Shown: piece by piece, positions 51,395 through 59,863 of the stretch
Layout of the letters: the number at the start of each line of letters is the position of its first letter
How positions within the stretch are numbered: the first letter of the stretch is position 1
Origin: Planctomycetota bacterium
GTDB lineage: Bacteria > Planctomycetota > UBA1135 > JADKAF01
Length of the DNA: 64,000 nucleotides
Reading direction: 5' to 3'
Assembly: GCA_016719295.1 (NCBI GenBank)
Contig: JADKAF010000001.1
Coordinates: 6,200,001 to 6,264,000 of the forward strand
Program-made: the position numbers and the translations under genes
The notes under the pieces: model-generated
Seen by the model: the letters and a program-made list of their open reading frames with translations, nothing else
Told to the model about the DNA's origin: nothing
The model's database searches: none

Positions 51395-52443
51395 GCCGCG
51401 CCGTCGATCTCGCGCGCGATACGATCTTCGCGACGCTCGCCGGGAGCCACGCGCACGGCACCGCGCGCGCGGGCTCGGATCTCGATCTGCGCGGCGTCTG
51501 CGTGGCGCCGCTCGCCTTGCGCGTCGCCCTCTTCGAGCGCTTCGAGCAATGGGAGGGGACCCCGGAAGGCGCGCTGGAGGCGCTGCTCGAGACAGGGCTC
51601 CGCGCGCATCCGCTCGCCGCGCAGAACCTGGGCGAGAAGCGCGAAGCGGTGATCTTCGATCTCGCGAAGTTCCTGAAGCTCTGCTGCGAGGCGAACCCGA
51701 ACGCGCTCGAGATCCTCTGCGCCGACGAGCGCGATTGGCTGCACGCGACGCCGCTCTGGCGCCGCGTGCATGCCGAGCGACGCCTCTTCCTCACGCGGCA
51801 GGTGGAGCGCAGCTTCCTCGGCTACGCAGCGGCACAGCTCCAGCGCATCCGCTCGCATCGCGCATGGCTCCTCGCGCCGCCGTGCGAGAAGCCGAGCCGC
51901 GCGGCGTTCGGCCTGCCCGAGGAGGCGACGCTCGGGCGCGAGGATCGCGATCGGATCGACGAGGCCATCGCCGTTCACCTGCGCGCGACGCGCGAGGAAG
52001 GGCAGCCCAGCGACGAGCGCCGCGAGCACGCGCTGCGCTCCCTCGGACTGCCGCGCGAGGTCGTCTCCGCTCTCGAAGCCGAGCGTCGCTATCGAGCGGC
52101 CCTCAAGCACTGGCAGGCCTATCAGACCTGGAAGGCCGAACGCAATGCCGCGCGCGCCGAGCTCGAGCGACGCTTCGGCTACGACACGAAGCACGCGGCG
52201 CACCTCGTGCGCTTGATGCGCATGGGCTTGGAGCTGCTGCAGAGCGGCGAGCTCCACGTCCGCCGCGCCGACGCCGAGGAGCTGCGCGCGATCCGCGACG
52301 GGGCGCTCTCCTACGACGAGCTGCTCGCGCAGGCGGCGGCGCTCGAGGCGCGGGTCGTCGATGCTGGGCAATGCTCCACCTTGCCCAGCGCGGTCGATCG
52401 CGCGGCGGTAGAAGAGCTCTGGTGGGGGTTGGTGGCGACCTAG
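51391..52443 (+). CDS. RlaP-type nucleotidyltransferase 2
   Basis: 350 residues from the ATG at 51391 (ATGA overlap). The active-site motif is LAGSHAHGTARAGSDLDLR. Helical segments follow: VIFDLAKFLKLCCEANPNA, LEILCADERDWLHATPLW, and KHAAHLVRLMRMGLELLQS. It is longer than its neighbour and has an extra central insertion (about residues 160-240) rich in charged residues. Both copies keep the Asp-X-Asp pair, so neither looks degenerate. It is the last gene of the operon; the next gene is convergent, 47 bp away. Confidence 0.85.
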   Translation: MSRAVDLARDTIFATLAGSHAHGTARAGSDLDLRGVCVAPLALRVALFERFEQWEGTPEGALEALLETGLRAHPLAAQNLGEKREAVIFDLAKFLKLCCEANPNALEILCADERDWLHATPLWRRVHAERRLFLTRQVERSFLGYAAAQLQRIRSHRAWLLAPPCEKPSRAAFGLPEEATLGREDRDRIDEAIAVHLRATREEGQPSDERREHALRSLGLPREVVSALEAERRYRAALKHWQAYQTWKAERNAARAELERRFGYDTKHAAHLVRLMRMGLELLQSGELHVRRADAEELRAIRDGALSYDELLAQAAALEARVVDAGQCSTLPSAVDRAAVEELWWGLVAT

Positions 52444-52490
52444 TGAGGCGAAGCAGCTCCGCGCTCGCGCGCCGCAGCGCAGGGGACCTC

Positions 52491-54125
52491 TCAGCGCGCG
52501 CCGCCGGCGGGGAGCGCGAGCCCGAGCCGCTCGATCAATCCACGCAGCCGCACCGAGCGCGGGAGCAGGTCGACGAGGAAGGCGCGCGCGCGCGCGGAGC
52601 TCGCGATGGCGTCCTGCAGGGCTCCGCGCGCGGCCTCGTCCTCGCCGAGCCAGCCGCGGATCAGCGCGAGCTCGAGCTGCATCGCCCAGCGCGTCGGGCT
52701 CTCGATCTCGGCGAGCGCGGCGAGGCGATCGCGCAGCGCGCGCGCGGTGTAGCGGGGGAGCTCGCGCTCGGCTTGCGCGAGGAACGAGAGATGCGCCGCG
52801 AGGGACAGGGCCTCGGCTTCGGCGGTCGCCGCGCGCGCGAGCTCTTCCGCCGAGAGCCGCAAGAGCACGCGCGGAGCGGGCGGCGGACCGAGCCACTGCA
52901 GCTCGTCGATGGCGCGCGCGACGGCGCCCGCGATCAGCTGCTGGCCCGCGATCGAAGGATGGCAATGATCGACGAACAAGGGCGCGGTGAGCTCGGGCGT
53001 GCCGAGCGCGTCGTGGAGCGGCTGCACGTCCACGCTCGGGCAGGCCAGCTCGCGCAGCTTCACCTGCAGCGCGCGGCGCAAGGGAGCCGCGAGCCAGGCC
53101 GGTCTCACATCGAGCTCCTGCGCGCGAGAGAGGGCGGCGCGCGCGGACTCCGTTTGTCCGCGCGCGATCTCGACGCGGGCCACCAGGCCGTGCGCGTGCG
53201 CGATCTCCGGCGCGAGCGCGAGGATCTCCGCGCAGAGCTGGAGGCAGCTCGCGCCGTCTTTCGCGTCTAGGGCGCGGAACGCCGCCGCGAGCTGCCACCG
53301 GCAGCGGTCCCGCTCGTCGCGCGTGCGCTCGTCGCGGAACGTCGACATGCTCGGCGCGGCCCCCCAGAGATCGCCGGCGGGCAGCACGACGAGCACGCGC
53401 GTCGCGCGGCGGCGCAGCGTGCGCACGAGGCGCTCCAAGCTCGCGGTCGCATGCTCGATCAGGCGCTCGCGCTGGGCGAAGGCTCCCGGCTCGTCGAGCA
53501 CGTACTCGAGCGGCGTCGCGCGCGGCGCGACGTCGAGCTCGCGCGCTTCGACCAGCAGCTCGCAGAGGAGATCGACGCTGCGCAGGAAGCGCAGCGGCTC
53601 CAGCGCGGCGACCCAAGCCGACGGAGGAGGGGTGCGTAGCCCGCTCTCCACGTGCTCGGCGAGGAACTCGTTGTTGCCGCCGAGCACGATGGCGGCATGC
53701 AGATATCCCGGCGGCACCTCGCGCGCGATCGCTGCCATCTGTCGCAACGAGGCTCCGGCCCGCGCGAAGCAGTAGAGCTCGAGGTCGATGCCCGGGTGCC
53801 CTTGCTCCAGCTCCCTCTCGAGCCAATGCCAGATCGAGAGCGGAGGAGCGAAGGGCATGCCCAGCGCGGTGGAGGAGCCGAAGACACCGATCTGCACGGG
53901 GCCGCCCTCGGCGATCGGAGGTACGGGACGCAGGCGCTGGAGCCTCTGCCCTTCCGCGCCGGCATCGCGGCGCGCGGCGAGGAGCGCGCCGCGCTCGGAG
54001 GGCACGAGCTCGAGCACCTCGCGAGCCTGCGGCTCGAACGCGACGCGGGTCAGGAGCTCGGTCGCGCCGAGGCCGAGCACGAGGCCCAGAGCCGCGGCCG
54101 CGATGCGCCGGCGCGCGCGCTTCAA
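52491..54125 (-). CDS. Membrane-anchored SGNH/GDSL hydrolase-like protein
   Basis: 544 residues from a TTG at 54125 that overlaps the preceding stop (TTGA). The same overlap style is seen in the rest of the operon, which supports this rare start. One membrane helix near residues 6-24 (IAAAALGLVLGLGATELL). SGNH blocks: IGVFGSSTALGMPFAPP (Ser), VLGGNNEFLAEHV (Gly-Asn-Asn) and FVDHCHPSIAG (Asp-His). The domain from about 70 to 400 should be a periplasmic esterase or acyltransferase. The remaining helical part looks TPR-like (about residues 245-320, EIAHAHGLVARVEIARGQ). The substrate is unknown. Confidence 0.85.
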   Translation of the reverse strand: MKRARRRIAAAALGLVLGLGATELLTRVAFEPQAREVLELVPSERGALLAARRDAGAEGQRLQRLRPVPPIAEGGPVQIGVFGSSTALGMPFAPPLSIWHWLERELEQGHPGIDLELYCFARAGASLRQMAAIAREVPPGYLHAAIVLGGNNEFLAEHVESGLRTPPPSAWVAALEPLRFLRSVDLLCELLVEARELDVAPRATPLEYVLDEPGAFAQRERLIEHATASLERLVRTLRRRATRVLVVLPAGDLWGAAPSMSTFRDERTRDERDRCRWQLAAAFRALDAKDGASCLQLCAEILALAPEIAHAHGLVARVEIARGQTESARAALSRAQELDVRPAWLAAPLRRALQVKLRELACPSVDVQPLHDALGTPELTAPLFVDHCHPSIAGQQLIAGAVARAIDELQWLGPPPAPRVLLRLSAEELARAATAEAEALSLAAHLSFLAQAERELPRYTARALRDRLAALAEIESPTRWAMQLELALIRGWLGEDEAARGALQDAIASSARARAFLVDLLPRSVRLRGLIERLGLALPAGGAR

Positions 54126-55018
54126 CGCGCCGCTCCCGCCGCGTCCGGAGCCGCGGCGCGCAGCCGCCTTCGCGCGAGCTCGCGGATCTCCTGCGCCGAT
54201 GCTTGCGTGCTCGCATCCGCTTCGGCTTCGCTCGCACGGCGCCACGCGGCGAGGGCGAGCTCGCGCTCGCCGCGCGCTTCGTGGAGATCGCCGAGGAAGA
54301 GCAAGCTCACCGGAACGGGCGCCTGCTCGCTCGCGCGCAGGAGCGCCTCGCGCGCGATGTCGAGATCGCCGTACGGCCAGGGCGCCTTCGAGCGGAAGCG
54401 ACCCTGCAGGCGCAGCGGCGCGCCGCCGTCGTGCTGCGCGTCGAGCGCCACGGCGCGATCGATGGCGGCGACCAGCTTCGGTCCGTATCCGGCGAAGAGC
54501 GAGCGCGTGGGGCCGTTCGCCCAGGCGACGAGCGAGAGGTGCAGCGCGCGCAGGAGCTGCGCCTCGACCGCGTCCTCGCGCGCTTCGATGGCGCGCTCGG
54601 CGAGCGCTTGGCCTTCGGTGGCCAGCGAGAGGATCGCCGCTTGCGTCTCGGCGGCGACGCGGTCGTCCGCGCTCAGGACCTCGGCGAGCTCGGTCGTCTT
54701 CTCGGCGTCGAGTGCGGCGAGCGCGCCGAGCTGGAGGCGCAGATCCGCCGCCTCGAAGAGCGCGCGCGAAGCGGCGAGGGCCAAGGGGACGTCCTGCGGT
54801 TGCGCGCGCGCGGCCTCCAGCGCGGCGCTGCCGCGCGCATCGAGCGCGGCGAGGCGTCCTTCGACGGAGGTCGACGCGGCCGCGGGATCTCCGGCGGGCT
54901 TCTGCAGAACGCCTTCGACGGGATCGGCCGAGAGCGCGCACGCGCCGAGGAGCAGCGCACTCAGCGCACTCAGCGCGTTCAGCGCGAACAGGCGACACAG
55001 CGCACGCACGGCGCTCAT
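54122..55018 (-). CDS. TPR-like lipoprotein
   Basis: 298 residues from the ATG at 55018. The lipobox is SALLLGACA (Cys near residue 27), so it should be a lipoprotein. The rest is all alpha, with TPR-like helix pairs (ALHLSLVAWANGPTRS, ALLRASEQAPVPVSLLFLG, HEARGERELALAAWRRASE). It is the middle gene of three that overlap by 4 bp each. It may act as a scaffold for the hydrolase or the subtilisin (inference). Confidence 0.8.
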   Translation of the reverse strand: MSAVRALCRLFALNALSALSALLLGACALSADPVEGVLQKPAGDPAAASTSVEGRLAALDARGSAALEAARAQPQDVPLALAASRALFEAADLRLQLGALAALDAEKTTELAEVLSADDRVAAETQAAILSLATEGQALAERAIEAREDAVEAQLLRALHLSLVAWANGPTRSLFAGYGPKLVAAIDRAVALDAQHDGGAPLRLQGRFRSKAPWPYGDLDIAREALLRASEQAPVPVSLLFLGDLHEARGERELALAAWRRASEAEADASTQASAQEIRELARRRLRAAAPDAAGAAR

Positions 55019-56625
55019 CGCAGCGCGGCCTCGCGCGCGGCGGCGACCGCGCGGTCCGCGCGCAGCAAGCCCGCGCCGTGGATGAGATCGCGCCCCGCTT
55101 CCCCGAGGTCTTCGCACGTCGCCTCCATAAGCTGCTTCACACGCCAAGGGGTGAGCTCCGGCTGCGCCGACAGCAGGAGCGCCGCGACGCCGCCGGCGTG
55201 CGGACCGGCGAACGAGTTCCCCTGCGCGCCGCGTACGAGACCCAGCCCGTCGCCGGCGTCCCAGAGGAGCTCGAAGCGGCGGCCGCGCGCGTTGCTCGCG
55301 CGGTTCCACACGGGGAAGCCCGCGTTGCAGCCCGTGACGTCGGGCTTCGCGAGCGGGGACGCGGGAGGATAGTCGTGGAAGAAGGGGACGTCGCTCCAGG
55401 TGCACGGCCCGCGCGAGCTGAACGCCGGTGCCTTGCCGCTCGCGTCGATCCCCGCGGCGGCGATCACGATCGGGATGTCCTTCGGCAAGCAGATCTGACG
55501 GCCCGCGGGCGCCGTGCGCGCGTAGTTCCCCGCACCGCCGACGGCGACGATGCCGCACGCGGCGAGATGCTCGTGCGCCGTGCGGTAGACGCCGCGGAAC
55601 GAGCCCAGCTCGACCTCCGCCCACATGTAGCTCATCGAGAGCACGTCGGCGCCAGCGCGCGCGGCGTACTCGTACGCGCGGAGATCGCCCATGCCGCGCA
55701 GCACGAGCAGGCTCGCGCGCGGCGCCACGCCGGTGATCGTGCGCGGCTCGCCGTCCTCGCGGCCGGCGAGGATGCCGCCGCACATCGTGCCGTGCGAGCT
55801 CCCGCTCTCGCCGATGACGTAGGGGCTGTCGCCGATGAAGTCCCAGCCGAAGAGGTCGTCGATGAGGCCGTTGCCGTCGTCGTCGGCGCCGTTCGCCTTC
55901 TCACCGGGGTTCTGCCAGAGGGCGCGCGTGAGCGCGGGCAGCGGGAGGACGCCGCTGTCGAGCAGCGCGATCACGACGCCCGCGCCGTGCGCGCCGCTCG
56001 CCCACGCGCGGTCCGCGCCGATCCTCATGAGGTTCCACGGGATCTCGAGGCCCTGCGGATCGAACGCGGCGGGCGGCATCTCCTGGCGCTGCGCGAGCGC
56101 GCGCTCGAGATCGCGCCGACGCTCCTCGATCCAGCGCGGCGTGCGCTCGCCGCGCACGTGGAGCTTGCGGCCCGGCTGCGTCTGCAGGTGCACGTAGGCC
56201 ACGGCGGGATGCGCGGCGAGCTGCTCCACGGCGCGCTTCGTGGCGGTCGCGGCCAAGCCGTTCACGATCCAGAAGCGCTCCGTCTCGCGGAGCGCATCAG
56301 CGCGCTCGAGCTCGCTCGTGAGCGGCGCGAGCTCCTGCGCCGCGCGCGCGGCGTTCTGCTGCAGCGCCTCGAGCGCCGCCGTGCGGAGCTTCGAGCGCTT
56401 GGTCGTGGCGTGCTCGGCGACGTAGCGTTCGAAGTCCTGGCCCGTCGCGAAGAGCTGGGAGCGGAAGCGCACGAAGATCGGGTGCGGGCCGTCGTCGGCG
56501 AGCAGCGCCGTGTCGCAGCGCGCCGTCGCGGACGCCGCCGAGGGCGCTTCGCCCTGGGCCGAGGCGAGGTCGGCTCCACCGCAGGCGACGGCGAGGACCA
56601 GTGCTGCGCTTCCCTGCCACCTCAT
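55015..56625 (-). CDS. Secreted subtilisin-like serine protease
   Basis: 536 residues from the ATG at 56625, with a strong GAGGAGGAGG signal. A signal peptide comes first, then a propeptide to about residue 190. The full catalytic triad is present: Asp223 in VVIALLDSGV, His278 in GSSHGTMCGG and Ser471 in GNSFAGPHAGG, with Asn367 in VGGAGNYA. A calcium-type loop (ADDDGNGLIDDLFGWDF) follows the Asp. This contrasts with the altered subtilase at 33242-36121. The gene heads an operon with the TPR lipoprotein and SGNH hydrolase and overlaps the former by 4 bp. Confidence 0.92.
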   Translation of the reverse strand: MRWQGSAALVLAVACGGADLASAQGEAPSAASATARCDTALLADDGPHPIFVRFRSQLFATGQDFERYVAEHATTKRSKLRTAALEALQQNAARAAQELAPLTSELERADALRETERFWIVNGLAATATKRAVEQLAAHPAVAYVHLQTQPGRKLHVRGERTPRWIEERRRDLERALAQRQEMPPAAFDPQGLEIPWNLMRIGADRAWASGAHGAGVVIALLDSGVLPLPALTRALWQNPGEKANGADDDGNGLIDDLFGWDFIGDSPYVIGESGSSHGTMCGGILAGREDGEPRTITGVAPRASLLVLRGMGDLRAYEYAARAGADVLSMSYMWAEVELGSFRGVYRTAHEHLAACGIVAVGGAGNYARTAPAGRQICLPKDIPIVIAAAGIDASGKAPAFSSRGPCTWSDVPFFHDYPPASPLAKPDVTGCNAGFPVWNRASNARGRRFELLWDAGDGLGLVRGAQGNSFAGPHAGGVAALLLSAQPELTPWRVKQLMEATCEDLGEAGRDLIHGAGLLRADRAVAAAREAALR

Positions 56626-56743
56626 CGCGACCTCCTCCTCCTCGCGCGTTCCTGCTCCGCCGGGCGGCGGTGCAGCGCGGCGAGATTGTGCGCTGCGCTG
56701 CGGCAGGGGTCCAACGCGTCGCGGCGCCGCGCGTGCGCCGCGC

Positions 56744-57955
56744 TCAGCTCTCCGGCCCGACCCGCACCTGGCATACGTCCAGGTAGCGCGTCTCGGGAGC
56801 GGCGAGCGGCGTCGGGAAGTCCGGCGGCAAGCCCCCTTCTTCCAAGATCGACGCCGTGCGCGGGAGGCGCTCGAAGGCCTGCTGTAGATAGCGCCGCACC
56901 CCTGGCCCCGCGTGCGTGTTCGAGGAGACCCAGAGATGTCCGCCTTCGCGCGGGAGCAGCGCGCAGGCGGAGCGGATGAGCTCCGGATAGTCGTTCTTCT
57001 GCGACCACGAGCTCGCGCGCGCGCCGGAGACCGTCGGCGGGTCGAGCACGATGACATCGAAGCGCTGCTTGCCGCGCGCCTCCTGCTCCAGGTAGCGGAA
57101 GACATCCGACTCGACGAAGGCGAAGCGTGGGTCCGCGGGATCCAGTCCGGCCAAGCGGAAGTTCGTCTGCGCCCACGCGAGCGTGCCCGCGGCGAGATCG
57201 ACGCTCGTCACCTGCGCCGCGCCGGCCCGCGCGGCGGCGACCGAGAGCGTCCCGGTGTAGCAGAAGGTGTTCAGCACGCGCGCGCCGCGCACGAAGCGCG
57301 CGAAGCCGCGGCGATGCTCGCGCATGTCGAGGAAGAGGCCCGTGTTCGTGCCGGCGAGGAGATGCACTTCGCAGGGGATGCCGTGCTCGCGGACGACGAG
57401 CTTCTCGGGCGGCTCCTCGCCGATCACCTCGTCCTTCGCCTTCTCGGGGGTCTTGCCCTTGCTCTTCAGGCGCGCGCGCACGACGACGCCGCGCAGCGGG
57501 ATCCCCGCGGCGGGCAGCTCGAGGAGCAAGGCCTCGGCGAGCGAGCGCCCCACGATCTGCAAGCCGCGCGACAGCGCGGTGATCAGCGCGTAGGAGCCGT
57601 AGAGGTCGACCGAGAGCCCGGGCAGGCCCTCGCCGTCGCCGTGCAGCAAGCGGAACGCTGCCTCTGGCTCCACCAGCCCCAAGCGCCGGCGCAGAGCGAG
57701 CGCCCCAGCCACTCGCGCGCGGAAGAAGCGCGCGTCCAGCGCGTGCAGCTCCTCGCGCGCGATGAGGCGCACGCATTCGTTCTCGGGGTCGGCGATGCCG
57801 GTGCCGACGACGTCTTGCTGCGGCGAGAGCAGGCGCAGCGGACGGCCGGGCTCGAGACCCTGCGTTCCCGCGAGCTCGGTGAAGGCGAGCGCCGGGTGGC
57901 CGGCGAGAACGCGGCTCGTCGCGGTGGGACCGAGGGCGACCGAGAAGAACGGCAT
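56744..57955 (-). CDS. rlmI: RlmI-type class I SAM-dependent rRNA methyltransferase
   Basis: 403 residues from the ATG at 57955. The N-terminal PUA-like domain contains GHPALAFTELAGTQGLEPG. The Rossmann methyltransferase domain starts at about 200 (NTGLFLDMREHRRGFARFV) with VLNTFCYTGTLSVAAARAG for S-adenosylmethionine and the catalytic-site motif VIVLDPPTVSG near residue 305. RlmI methylates C1962 of 23S rRNA. The domain order and length fit. It ends 118 bp from the subtilisin start and diverges from the FHA-cyclase gene. Confidence 0.88.
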   Translation of the reverse strand: MPFFSVALGPTATSRVLAGHPALAFTELAGTQGLEPGRPLRLLSPQQDVVGTGIADPENECVRLIAREELHALDARFFRARVAGALALRRRLGLVEPEAAFRLLHGDGEGLPGLSVDLYGSYALITALSRGLQIVGRSLAEALLLELPAAGIPLRGVVVRARLKSKGKTPEKAKDEVIGEEPPEKLVVREHGIPCEVHLLAGTNTGLFLDMREHRRGFARFVRGARVLNTFCYTGTLSVAAARAGAAQVTSVDLAAGTLAWAQTNFRLAGLDPADPRFAFVESDVFRYLEQEARGKQRFDVIVLDPPTVSGARASSWSQKNDYPELIRSACALLPREGGHLWVSSNTHAGPGVRRYLQQAFERLPRTASILEEGGLPPDFPTPLAAPETRYLDVCQVRVGPES

Positions 57956-58143
57956 GGAGGAAGCGGAAGGCTGGGTTGCGAGCGGAGCTTCTAGCACATG
58001 GTAGGGGCGGAGCGCCTGCGCCTCGCGCCGCTCGCCGCGTTGCCCGGCGATGTGGTGCCCACGCTGGCGGCGGAGCCGCAGACGGTGTTCCATGTCTGCT
58101 CCTTGGCCCGCGAGCCACCGCGCTCGCGTCTTCCAACTCCGCG

Positions 58144-59817
58144 ATGTCGATCTTCACCTGCCCGCGCTGCCAAGCTCCGCTCTCGGCGACGAGCACGCTC
58201 TTCGCGTGCCCGAGCTGTGGCGCTCCGCTCACCGGGGGGAAGCGCGAGACGGTAGCGGCGCGACTCGAGGCTGTCGGCCCCACGCCCGGCGTACACAAGC
58301 TCGGCCCGCGTACGACGCTCGGCCGCTCGCCGACCGCGACGATCCAGATCGCCGATCCCGAGGTGAGCCGCCAGCACACCGAGATCGAGCGCGACGGCGA
58401 GGAGTACGTCGTGCGCGATCTGGGCTCCTCGAACGGGACCTATCTGAACGGTCGCCGGCTCTACTGTCCGGCGACGCTCGAGGACGGCGACGAGCTCGCG
58501 ATCGGCGGAGAGAAGCTGGTGTTCCGGCTCGAGTCGCATCGCCCGCAGGTCCTGCGCACCGCGGAGAAGAAGGCCGCGGTGCTCGCCTCGATCGCGCAGG
58601 AGGACGCGTTCTCCCCGGCCGACGAGATCGACGATCTCGCCATGCTGCGCCGCGACTACGACCGCCTGCGCGTCGCGCACGAGTTCAACAAGGTCGTGCG
58701 TCTCGAGCGCGACCTGCACGCGCTCCTGCCGAAGATCCTCGATGTCGCGTTCGCGGTGATCCCCGCGGAGAACGGGGTGATCCTGCTCCGCGACCCGCGG
58801 ACCGGCGAGCTGCTCGTCGAGGCCGTGCGGCAGCGGAAGCAGAGCTCGGCCAAGGTGCTGATCTCGGAGACCCTGCTCGCGCACGTCGCGAGCACGAAGC
58901 AAGGGGTCCTCACCAGCGACGCGAGCGCGGACCTGCGCTTCAACGCCGCGAGCAGCATCGTGGGCCTCGGCGTGCGCTCGTGCATGGCGGTGCCGCTGCT
59001 CACCGGCGGCAACGTCCGCGGGGTGATGTTCCTCGACTCGCGCGAGTACATCGGCGCCTTCACGCCGAAGGACCTCGAGGTCCTCTCCGCGATCGCCGCG
59101 CAGGCCACCATCGCCATCGAGAACGCCGAGCTCATTGCCGCGATGGAGGAGTCGGCGAAGAAGAAGGCCTTCCTCGAGCGCTTCCTCTCCCCGGCGCTCG
59201 CCCGCGAGGTGGAGAAGGGCAGGATCGAGCTCGCGAAGGGCGGCTCCCTGAAGGAGCTCACCGTGCTCTTCGCCGACATCCGCGGCTTCACCACGATGAG
59301 CGAGACGGCTCCGCCGCAGGAGACCGTCGACATGCTGAACGAGTACTTCGAGCTCATGGCCGACTGCGTCTTCGAGTTCAACGGCATCGTCGACAAGTTC
59401 ATCGGCGACTCGGTGATGGCCCTCTTCGGCGCTCCGATCTCCGGCCTCGACGACGCCGAGCGCGCGATTCGCTGCGCCATCCGCATGATGGAGACGACGC
59501 AGGGGTTCAACTCGGCGCGCACCCTCGCCGGCAAGAAGCCGATCCACATCGGCATCGGCCTCCACAACGGCGAGGCCGTCGTCGGCGTCATCGGCTCCAC
59601 GAAGCGACTCGAGTACACCGCGGTCGGCGATACCGTGAACGTCGCCTCGCGCCTCTGCAGCGCCGCTGGCCCCGACGAGATCGTGCTCTCCGAGCGCGCG
59701 CTCGGCCGCTCGAGCGCCGCCTTCGAGGCCGAGGAGCTCGCGACGATGAACGTGCGCGGGCGCGAGGCGACGCTGAAGACCTATCGGATCCGGCTCGGGA
59801 CCGCCGGGGGCGCGTAG
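58144..59817 (+). CDS. Zinc-ribbon/FHA/GAF/adenylate-guanylate cyclase
   Basis: 557 residues from the ATG at 58144. Domains in order: a zinc ribbon (CPRCQAPL and CPSCGAPL, residues 6-29), an FHA domain with TLGRSPTATIQIADPEVSR and LGSSNGTYLNGRRL (about 55-130), a GAF domain (about 185-340), then a class III cyclase (about 370-555) with VLFADIRGFTTMSE and FIGDSVMALFGAP holding the two metal Asp residues, and YTAVGDTVNVASRL near the end. FHA binds phosphothreonine, so the cyclase may answer the kinases encoded nearby. It should make cAMP or cGMP; the specificity residues are not clear to me. Confidence 0.93.
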   Translation: MSIFTCPRCQAPLSATSTLFACPSCGAPLTGGKRETVAARLEAVGPTPGVHKLGPRTTLGRSPTATIQIADPEVSRQHTEIERDGEEYVVRDLGSSNGTYLNGRRLYCPATLEDGDELAIGGEKLVFRLESHRPQVLRTAEKKAAVLASIAQEDAFSPADEIDDLAMLRRDYDRLRVAHEFNKVVRLERDLHALLPKILDVAFAVIPAENGVILLRDPRTGELLVEAVRQRKQSSAKVLISETLLAHVASTKQGVLTSDASADLRFNAASSIVGLGVRSCMAVPLLTGGNVRGVMFLDSREYIGAFTPKDLEVLSAIAAQATIAIENAELIAAMEESAKKKAFLERFLSPALAREVEKGRIELAKGGSLKELTVLFADIRGFTTMSETAPPQETVDMLNEYFELMADCVFEFNGIVDKFIGDSVMALFGAPISGLDDAERAIRCAIRMMETTQGFNSARTLAGKKPIHIGIGLHNGEAVVGVIGSTKRLEYTAVGDTVNVASRLCSAAGPDEIVLSERALGRSSAAFEAEELATMNVRGREATLKTYRIRLGTAGGA

Positions 59818-59863
59818 CGTCCCACCGCGGCGAACCGAGCCGCGAGCCGCGTGCGCGCGCCTC

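Noticed and set aside
54960..54995. Short tandem repeats (10-mers) near the TPR lipoprotein start
   Set aside because: They encode the hydrophobic LSALSA part of the signal peptide; explained by coding.
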